A model generated the notes under the pieces. It had not been told where the DNA came from. It saw only the letters and a program-made list of their open reading frames with translations, and searched no databases. Made by a program: the position numbers and the translations under genes. Positions 1 through 5,263 of a stretch of 6,259 nt of DNA are shown in pieces; the stretch's first letter is position 1, and each line of letters starts with the position of its first letter. The stretch is from Planctomycetota bacterium. Its GTDB lineage: Bacteria > Planctomycetota > Phycisphaerae > Sedimentisphaerales > Anaerobacaceae. The stretch lies in assembly GCA_022567055.1 (NCBI GenBank), contig JADFHU010000352.1, positions 1 through 6,259 on the forward strand, written 5' to 3'.

Positions 1-321
1 CCTGATTGGGTCGAGCAGGGGAATGGTCACGCAGTTGGCGCAGAAGCCGGGGACGATTTCGTAGAGCTTGGCATCGAGGCCGACCCGATGCCATAGAATC
101 AGCACCACCGTGCCGACGACCATGCCGAGCAGCGCGGACAGCCAGGTCGTTCGTTTGGAGAAGAGGGCGAAGAGCACCACGGGACCGAAGGCCGCCCCCA
201 GGCCTGCCCACGCATAGGCGACGATGTCGAGAATCGAATCCTTGGGGTTCAGGGCCAGGACCAAGGCGACCACTGAAACGAGGAGGTAAGCGATGAATGT
301 CACCAGCGTCGCTGTTTCCAT
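1..321 (-). pseudogene. putP: Sodium/proline symporter (PutP) with internal deletion, C-terminus cut by window edge
   Basis: PutP (solute:sodium symporter family) normally imports proline with Na+ through about 13 inner-membrane helices and is about 500 residues long. Reading from the ATG at 321-319, residues 1-14 (LVTFIAYLL at 6-14) resemble the first helix of PutP. From about residue 15 the sequence is the far C-terminal part of the family: LALNPKDSILDIVAYAWAG at 22-40, GAAFGPVVLF at 42-51, and LYEIVPGF at 85-92. Roughly 370 residues between these parts, including the Na+ and proline sites, are missing without a frameshift. A strong GAGGGGG Shine-Dalgarno and a TGATG overlap with the cupin stop indicate that the original start is retained. 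It is third in the nupC-cupin-putP operon. As it stands it should not transport. The identity is firm; whether the deletion is real or an assembly collapse is open. Confidence 0.75.
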
Positions 322-713
322 CAGGCGGCCCCCTCGCCTTGCTGTCTGTCCTGCGCAAGAATCGTCTCATCCTCGACGCGCCAGGCGGGGTCCACGATAC
401 AGAGAAAGATGAGCGAGTCTGTGCCGGTGTTGGTGATGGACTGCCTGGCGTTGGGGGGGATGTAGACGGTGTCGCCGGGTCCCACGTCGGAACGAACTCC
501 GTCGACCGACATGCGGCCCTGCCCCTCCAGGATGTAGTAGACCTCGCTGGTCGTGAGTTGGTGTAAGGCGGTCGTTTGGCCGGGGGCGACGGTGGCGTGG
601 GCCAGGCTATAGCGCAGCGCCAAGTCTGCCCTGTCGGGGTGCAGTATTTCGCGCAGACGGCAGCCGTCACCGGCAGTGAACTCCGGGCAACTCTCAAGAC
701 GGACAGTAGGCAC
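321..713 (-). CDS. Single-domain cupin protein
   Basis: A 130-residue soluble protein built of one cupin (double-stranded beta-helix) domain. Motif 1 is seen around G45, H51, E57 and G64 (LHQLTTSEVYYILEGQG); motif 2 around G80, P86, Q91 and N95 (GPGDTVYIPPNARQSITN). The usual second His of HxH is Leu53 and the motif 2 His is Gln91, so the metal site, if any, would be built from H51, E57 and Q91. This suggests sugar or small-ligand binding, or a non-canonical metal site, rather than a classic dioxygenase. The start is GTG at 713-711, with GGGAG 7-8 bases upstream, 2 bases after the nupC stop; the stop overlaps the putP ATG. Translational coupling to both transporters is likely. No substrate can be assigned; a role linked to the transported solute is inference from context only. 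Confidence 0.88.
   Translation of the reverse strand: MPTVRLESCPEFTAGDGCRLREILHPDRADLALRYSLAHATVAPGQTTALHQLTTSEVYYILEGQGRMSVDGVRSDVGPGDTVYIPPNARQSITNTGTDSLIFLCIVDPAWRVEDETILAQDRQQGEGAA
329..335 (-). promoter_or_regulatory. Ribosome binding site of the putP remnant
   Basis: On the minus strand GAGGGGG lies 7 bases before the ATG at 321-319, inside the end of the cupin gene. It supports this ATG as the genuine putP start, which is what makes the missing middle of the protein an internal deletion rather than a lost 5' end. Confidence 0.6.
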
Positions 714-715
714 GA

Positions 716-2005
716 CTATTCTCCCAAGAGTATGGATCCCGATCCAAAAAATGTCCCGGCGACACAGGCGGTCATGAGGCAGGCCAGGGTGGCTGCGGCC
801 AGGGCTCGGACGGCGACCCGGCCCATGTCGCGAGTTCGTTCGGGCGCCAAGGCACAGACGCCCCCGACGAAGATGGCCATCGAGGCCAGATGGGCAAAGC
901 CGCAGAGGGCGTAGGTGGTGATGACGGCGCTGCGGGGATGCACGATGCGGCCCTCTGCCAAGGCAGCGGCCAGGTCTTGGTAGGCGACGACCTCGGTGAC
1001 GATCAGCCGGCCGCCAATGATCTGGGACACCAACCGGGCATCCTCCAGGGGGACACCCAGGGCGAGTGTCAGCGGATAGAAGAGGTAACCACAGAGGGCC
1101 TTTAGGGTCAGCGCTCCCTCTAACTTGGGGCTGATCAGGGAGCCCATCGATGATAGGGCAAGGTCCAGCAAGGCCACGAGCCCCAGCACGGCGATCAGCA
1201 ACGCGGAAATGCCGACGATCATTTTGACGCCCCCTTGAGACCCCTGGATAATGGCCGCAAAGAGGTTGCTGTCCTTTTCGTAATAGGGTTGGACATGAAC
1301 GCCCAATGTCTCACTACGTTCGGTCTCCGGCAAGAGGATCTTGGACATGACCAGGGCGGCGGGCGCGGACAACAGGGAAGCCGAAACCAAGTGGCCTGCG
1401 ATCAGGGGAAACTGCTCCTGCAGCGTGAAGACGTAGAGGGCGAGGACGTTGGAGGCCACCGTCCCCATGCCGACCGCCAAGACCGTACAGAGTTCCGAAT
1501 GGGTCATTCGGCTCAGATAGGGCTTGATGGTCAGGGCGGTCTCGATACCGACGAAGATGTTGCTCGCCGCCACCAGTGACTCGGCGCCTGATATTCGCAG
1601 GAGCTTGGAAAAGCAGAAAGCAAAGCCCGAGATGACCCGCTGCATGATGCCCAGGTAGTACAGCACGGCAATCAGCGCGGAGAAGAAGATGATGGTCGGA
1701 AAGGCCTGAAAGGCCAGGATAAAGCCCAGCGAATCATCGCCTCCCGGGGGCGTGGCGAGCGGGCCGAAGAGGAATCGAGAACCCGCCGTCGCCGAATCCA
1801 GCATCCGGATAACGGCCTCGTTCACCCAAAGGAAGATCTTTGCCCCGGCGGGCACCTTGAAGATGAACAGGGCGATCGCCAACTGCAGCACGATGCCGGA
1901 GCAAACCAACCTCCAGTTCAATTCCCGCCGGTGGGACGAAAAGAGCCATGCCACACCGACGAGCACGAAGATGCCGCCAAAGCTGATCAGGTTGTAGATG
2001 TCCAT
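716..2005 (-). CDS. nupC: Concentrative nucleoside transporter (CNT/NupC family)
   Basis: A 429-residue inner-membrane protein, full length for bacterial CNTs, with N-terminal helices (about 7-22 and 32-50), a gate-like core and C-terminal helices. CNT proteins import nucleosides with Na+ or H+. Family landmarks are present: GAESLVAASNIFVG at 140-153 leading into IETALTIKPYL (hairpin 1), SELCTVLAVGMGTVASNVLA at 170-189, TEVVAY at 337-342, and ALCGFAHLASMAIFVGG then ALAPER at 366-390. Compared with the Vibrio cholerae CNT ligand residues, the hairpin Glu (E155) and the TM Glu (E338) are kept. The Gln of GQTE has no counterpart, and the Asn that contacts the ribose is His372. The substrate may therefore differ from a plain nucleoside. 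The ATG at 2005-2003 has only a weak purine-rich SD (AAGAAGAA). It is the first gene of the operon with the cupin and putP, and its leader carries a strong hairpin. Confidence 0.9.
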   Translation of the reverse strand: MDIYNLISFGGIFVLVGVAWLFSSHRRELNWRLVCSGIVLQLAIALFIFKVPAGAKIFLWVNEAVIRMLDSATAGSRFLFGPLATPPGGDDSLGFILAFQAFPTIIFFSALIAVLYYLGIMQRVISGFAFCFSKLLRISGAESLVAASNIFVGIETALTIKPYLSRMTHSELCTVLAVGMGTVASNVLALYVFTLQEQFPLIAGHLVSASLLSAPAALVMSKILLPETERSETLGVHVQPYYEKDSNLFAAIIQGSQGGVKMIVGISALLIAVLGLVALLDLALSSMGSLISPKLEGALTLKALCGYLFYPLTLALGVPLEDARLVSQIIGGRLIVTEVVAYQDLAAALAEGRIVHPRSAVITTYALCGFAHLASMAIFVGGVCALAPERTRDMGRVAVRALAAATLACLMTACVAGTFFGSGSILLGE

Positions 2006-2017
2006 TTCTTCTTAGGT

Positions 2018-2057
2018 ATCGGCAAGAAACAAGTTGTCCAACTTATTTCTTGCCGAT
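2018..2057 (-). repeat. Near-perfect palindrome / hairpin in the nupC leader
   Basis: The arms at 2018-2035 and 2040-2057 are 18 bases each around a 4-base loop (2036-2039). They pair everywhere except position 2030 against 2045. That pair is C/A on the plus strand but U·G in a minus-strand RNA, so the nupC transcript would form an uninterrupted 18-pair stem. The hairpin ends about 12 bases before the nupC ATG, next to its weak SD. No T-tract follows on either strand, so it is not an intrinsic terminator. The direct repeats CTTAGG at 2011-2016 and 2060-2065 bracket it. It could be a translational control hairpin, an operator, or a tiny mobile palindromic (REP/MITE-like) element. Confidence 0.75.
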
Positions 2058-2159
2058 CCCTTAGGCCACTTGTGGAGGATAGAGTGGTAAGGAAACGTAT
2101 CGGATCGAAGTCGGAATCTGGCTGGGGTCCTTATTTGGGCTAACTTTGGATAAAACCGG

Positions 2160-2187
2160 TTGAAAATGCGTTTCAGTTGGTTACACT
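2160..2187 (+). promoter_or_regulatory. Candidate sigma70 promoter of hppA
   Basis: TTGAAA at 2160-2165 and TACACT at 2182-2187 are separated by 16 bases. Transcription would start near 2194 and give a leader of about 60 bases. The -35 box overlaps the perfect palindrome AACCGGTT (2154-2161), and TGAAA-N5-TTTCA (2161-2175) lies between the boxes, so an overlapping operator is possible. This is a sequence match only. Confidence 0.4.
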
Positions 2188-2199
2188 ACTCGGAATTTG

Positions 2200-2219
2200 C
2201 ATGGCACCAAGTGTCCATG
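2200..2219 (+). promoter_or_regulatory. Small hairpin in the hppA leader
   Basis: CATGG (2200-2204) pairs with CCATG (2215-2219) and CAC (2205-2207) with GTG (2211-2213), leaving a CAA loop and one bulged T at 2214. It would form just after the predicted transcription start. The function is unknown, and a short stem like this can arise by chance. Confidence 0.3.
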
Positions 2220-2237
2220 GTTTATTAACAAAACTTG

Positions 2238-2244
2238 AAAGGGG
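2238..2244 (+). promoter_or_regulatory. Ribosome binding site deciding the hppA start
   Basis: AAAGGGG sits 8 bases before the GTG at 2253-2255. An upstream in-frame TTG at 2235 immediately precedes and abuts this Shine-Dalgarno and has no SD of its own, so the GTG is the preferred start. Confidence 0.6.
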
Positions 2245-2252
2245 TAACGAAC

Positions 2253-4673
2253 GTGAAGGTTCTACAGAGTGTGCTTGGATTCTTGGTGACAAATCTGCTG
2301 TTCGGTGCGGTGGCGCTGGCTGAGACTTCGGGCGGCGAAGTAGCCCCGACTGGCTTGGATGCCGCGAAATGGTGGGTCATTGCGCCGCTGGCTTCTGTTG
2401 CGGCCCTGATCTTTGCCGTGGTCTTCTATCGCAAGATGATGGCCGCACCCGAGGGCAATGAGAAGATGATCGAAATCGCACGCCATGTGCGCGAGGGTGC
2501 CTACGCCTACCTGTTTCGCCAGTACGGGGTTGTCTCAGGGGTCTTTGTCGTGCTCTTCATCGTCTTTGTACTTCTGGCCTATGTGGGCATTCAGAATCCC
2601 TTTGTTTCCGTGGCCTTCCTGACGGGCGGTTTCTTTAGTGGTCTGTGTGGCTTCTTGGGCATGCGGACCGCCACCAACGCGTCTTCACGAACGGCCCAGG
2701 GCGCAATGGAGGGGCTCAACAGGGGTCTTCAGGTGGCATTCCGTTCGGGAGCGGTCATGGGCATGGTGGTCGTCGGGTTCGGCCTGCTCGACATCTCCCT
2801 CTGGTATTGGATTCTCGATAAGGTCGTCTACACGACCGCGCACATGCAGGAGGGTCTGGAGAAGTTTGGGCTGGTCCTCGTGCATGCCGGTATGACGCCC
2901 CAGGAAAAATGGGTCGAGATCACCACCACCATGATCACCTTCGGCATGGGGGCCTCGACCCAGGCGCTCTTCGCCCGTGTGGGTGGCGGTATTTACACCA
3001 AGGCGGCAGATGTAGGTGCGGACCTGGTGGGCAAGGTGGAAGCGGGCATCCCCGAGGACGACCCCCGCAATCCGGCGACCATCGCCGACAATGTGGGTGA
3101 CAACGTGGGTGACGTGGCCGGCATGGGCGCCGACCTCTATGAGAGCTACTGCGGTTCCATCCTGGCGACCGCGGCCCTGGGTGCGGCGCTACCCGCCGCC
3201 GCCTTGACGAAGATGGAAATCAGCCGGGCCAATGCGGTCTTGTCTCCCATGATTGTGGCCGCCGTGGGCATTGTCCTGTCGATCGGCGGTATATACATGG
3301 TCAAGTGCAGGGAGGGGGCCACCCAAAAGGATCTTCTCAAGGCCTTGTTGATCGGCACCTTGGGTAGTTCCGCCATGATTCTGGTGGCCATGGCCATCAT
3401 GGCTCAGATCCAATTGATTACCTGGGGCATCTTCGGGTCGGTCGTCTCGGGTCTGATTGCCGGTGTCGTGATCGGACAAATCACCGAGTGGTTCACCTCC
3501 GACGAGTACGGGCCCACCAGGGGCATCGCCAAGCAGGCGGAGATGGGACCCGCGACGACCATCATCGATGGAATGGCCGTAGGCATGTATTCCACCGGTT
3601 GGTCGGTGCTGACGATTGTGGTGGGTATCCTCTGTGCGTTTGGATTCGCAGGGGGATTCGATAATCTCTCGATGGGACTCTACGGCATTGGTTTTGCCGC
3701 GGTGGGTATGTTGTCCACACTGGGCATTACGCTGGCGACCGATGCCTATGGGCCCATCGCCGACAATGCCGGCGGCAACGCGCAGATGGCCGGACTGGGC
3801 GAGGAGGTTCGCGCCCGGACCGACGCCCTCGATTCCTTGGGGAACACCACCGCCGCGACCGGCAAGGGTTTTGCGATTGGCTCCGCGGCCCTGACCGCGA
3901 TGGCGCTATTGGCCGCTTACATCGAAGAGGTGCGGATTTGGGTCAAGAAGTTGGCGACGGCCAGTGAAGATGGTCTCTATCATGTCGGCAACACCGTCTT
4001 CGCGGTCAAGGACGCCGTAGGTGATCAGATCAATGTGGCCACGGCCTCGGTGATGGACTTTGTCATCGCCTACAACATGACCATCATGAATCCCAAGCTC
4101 ATCTGCGGCCTCTTCCTGGGGGCGATGATGGCCTTCGTCTTCTGTGGGATGACCATGAAGGCGGTGGGACGAGCCGCCGGAGCGATGGTGAATGAGGTTC
4201 GCCGCCAATTCAGGGAGATCCCCGGCATCCTCGATGGGACCGGGACCCCGGACTATGCCCGTTGCGTAGCGATCTCAACCGCCGGGGCACAGAAAGAGAT
4301 GGTCGTGCCCTCGCTCATGGCGATCACCGTGCCCGTGCTGACGGGTCTGGTGCTAGGTGTGGCCGGTGTGATGGGCCTTCTGACCGGTGGTCTGGCCGCC
4401 GGATTCGTCTTGGCCATCACGCTCAACAATGCCGGAGGTGCCTGGGACAACGCCAAGAAGTATATCGAGAGAGGCGCCCATGGCGGCAAGGGCTCCGAGG
4501 CCCATAAGGCCGGTGTGATCGGGGACACGGTGGGAGATCCCTTTAAGGACACCTCCGGACCCAGTCTCAACATCCTGATCAAGCTCATGACCATGGTCAG
4601 TGTGGTCTTCTCCGGCGTCATTGTTAAGTATTCGCCGGCGATCACTGAGATGCTGGGTATGGGTAGTAACTAG
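2253..4673 (+). CDS. hppA: K+-dependent membrane pyrophosphatase, probably Na+-translocating
   Basis: An 806-residue integral membrane pump (about 16 helices expected) that hydrolyses cytoplasmic pyrophosphate and exports cations. The N-terminus (1-23, ending ALA) looks like a signal peptide or first helix. Catalytic signatures are intact: DVGADLVGKVE at 253-263, DNVGDNVGD at 279-287, DAYGPIADNAGG at 497-508, GNTTAATGKG at 530-539 and GDTVGDPFKDTSGPSLN at 757-773. Ala534 and Gly537 in the GNTT motif are the K+-dependent signature; K+-independent enzymes have Lys and Thr there. DLYE at 294-297 places the gate Glu as in the Thermotoga Na+ pump, not as in plant DLFGSYAE proton pumps. Na+ transport is therefore likely, and dual Na+/H+ pumping cannot be excluded. 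Gln511 replaces a normally conserved Glu. The GTG start is chosen for its SD. It is transcribed alone between a likely promoter and a strong terminator. Confidence 0.97.
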   Translation: MKVLQSVLGFLVTNLLFGAVALAETSGGEVAPTGLDAAKWWVIAPLASVAALIFAVVFYRKMMAAPEGNEKMIEIARHVREGAYAYLFRQYGVVSGVFVVLFIVFVLLAYVGIQNPFVSVAFLTGGFFSGLCGFLGMRTATNASSRTAQGAMEGLNRGLQVAFRSGAVMGMVVVGFGLLDISLWYWILDKVVYTTAHMQEGLEKFGLVLVHAGMTPQEKWVEITTTMITFGMGASTQALFARVGGGIYTKAADVGADLVGKVEAGIPEDDPRNPATIADNVGDNVGDVAGMGADLYESYCGSILATAALGAALPAAALTKMEISRANAVLSPMIVAAVGIVLSIGGIYMVKCREGATQKDLLKALLIGTLGSSAMILVAMAIMAQIQLITWGIFGSVVSGLIAGVVIGQITEWFTSDEYGPTRGIAKQAEMGPATTIIDGMAVGMYSTGWSVLTIVVGILCAFGFAGGFDNLSMGLYGIGFAAVGMLSTLGITLATDAYGPIADNAGGNAQMAGLGEEVRARTDALDSLGNTTAATGKGFAIGSAALTAMALLAAYIEEVRIWVKKLATASEDGLYHVGNTVFAVKDAVGDQINVATASVMDFVIAYNMTIMNPKLICGLFLGAMMAFVFCGMTMKAVGRAAGAMVNEVRRQFREIPGILDGTGTPDYARCVAISTAGAQKEMVVPSLMAITVPVLTGLVLGVAGVMGLLTGGLAAGFVLAITLNNAGGAWDNAKKYIERGAHGGKGSEAHKAGVIGDTVGDPFKDTSGPSLNILIKLMTMVSVVFSGVIVKYSPAITEMLGMGSN

Positions 4674-4723
4674 AGCCACGCTCTCTGACGTGTTGACGCC
4701 TAACGGCAATCGAGGTACTCTAT

Positions 4724-4756
4724 CGGGGCAGTCCGGGGACTGCCCCGTTTTTCTTT
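4724..4756 (+). terminator. Rho-independent terminator of hppA
   Basis: CGGGGCAGTC (4724-4733) pairs perfectly with GACTGCCCCG (4738-4747) around a CGGG loop, followed at once by TTTTTCTTT (4748-4756). It lies 50 bases past the hppA stop and separates hppA from rsfS. Confidence 0.93.
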
Positions 4757-4867
4757 GGAGTGGTAGGGCTCGCGGTTCAGAGTTCATCTGGCAGGGCAGT
4801 CACGGGGTTTTCAAGCATTCAGCGAATCGTGAACTCTAAATGGAAGCGTGTGAGTGAGGATTCAAGT
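4757..4867 (+). other. Leader region of the rsfS-argS unit
   Basis: There is no gene here. An 8-base inverted repeat, AGAGTTCA (4779-4786) and TGAACTCT (4830-4837), is separated by 43 bases. A weak promoter-like pair TTCAAG (4810-4815) and TCTAAA (4835-4840) has a 19-base spacer. GGGCAGTC at 4794-4801 repeats part of the terminator stem. Since a strong terminator lies just upstream, a promoter for rsfS-argS is expected here, but none of these matches is convincing. Confidence 0.3.
4856..4860 (+). promoter_or_regulatory. Ribosome binding site deciding the rsfS start
   Basis: GAGGA, 7 bases before TTG at 4868-4870, is the best Shine-Dalgarno for this gene. The in-frame GTG at 4850 has GGAAG only 3 bases away, and the GTGs at 4829 and 4760 have none. 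Confidence 0.5.
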
Positions 4868-5251
4868 TTGGATAAGAAAGCGTTAGACGAGGCGAGGGCA
4901 TTCTCGCTGGCCGCGGCCCACTTGGCCGTGGAACGTCATTGCAGCGACGTCATTCTCATCGATCTGAAAGGGCACTCCCCCTTGACCGATTTCTTCGTCG
5001 TCGCGACCGGCACCAGTGACCGACAGATGCGCACCGTGTGTGATGAGATCTCGGCGAAGGGCAGAGAGATGGACTTTGATCGCTTCGGCCGCGCGGGCTA
5101 CGAGCAGGCACGCTGGATCCTGTTGGACTTCGTGTCTGTGATTGTTCACATTTTTGATGATGAGTCCCGTGAATTCTACGATTTGGAGACTCTTTGGGCC
5201 GACGTCGAGGTGACCGCCTTGGAGGAGAAGGACGATCAAGGGGCCGCTTGA
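4868..5251 (+). CDS. rsfS: Ribosomal silencing factor RsfS (YbeB/Iojap family)
   Basis: RsfS binds ribosomal protein uL14 on the 50S subunit and blocks joining of the 30S, lowering translation when nutrients are scarce. From the TTG at 4868 the product is 127 residues, normal for the family. Recognisable parts are an N-terminal helix (residues 1-24), the core strand ILIDLKGHSPLTDFFVVATG at 29-48 followed by TSDRQM, the GYEQARWILLDF stretch at 79-90, and the C-terminal VIVHIFDDESREFYDLETLW at 93-112. The TTG start is preferred for its SD; starts at 4850, 4829 or 4760 would add a tail of up to 36 residues with no family likeness. argS follows after 12 bases in the same frame, so co-transcription and coupling are likely. 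rsfS is often found beside nadD, which is not seen here. Confidence 0.95.
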   Translation: MDKKALDEARAFSLAAAHLAVERHCSDVILIDLKGHSPLTDFFVVATGTSDRQMRTVCDEISAKGREMDFDRFGRAGYEQARWILLDFVSVIVHIFDDESREFYDLETLWADVEVTALEEKDDQGAA

Positions 5252-5263
5252 AGCCGCACAGGG

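Noticed and set aside
6..296. Plus-strand open frame opposite putP, and similar long frames opposite nupC and hppA
   Set aside because: Arg/Pro-rich or low-complexity products with no family likeness; they are shadows of G+C-rich genes on the other strand or in another frame.
2018..2057. Hairpin as a bidirectional terminator
   Set aside because: No T-run follows the stem on either strand, and it lies between the 5' ends of divergent genes, where no terminator is needed.
2235..2252. TTG at 2235 as the hppA start (812 residues)
   Set aside because: It immediately precedes the AAAGGGG Shine-Dalgarno and has no SD of its own; the GTG at 2253 has ideal spacing and leaves a normal signal-like N-terminus.
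4779..4837. 8-base inverted repeat before rsfS as a riboswitch or operator
   Set aside because: Short arms with a 43-base spacer and no recognisable aptamer; easily a chance match.
4760..4867. N-terminal extension of rsfS from GTG at 4760
   Set aside because: The extra 36 residues show no family likeness, begin right after the terminator T-tract and have no ribosome site.
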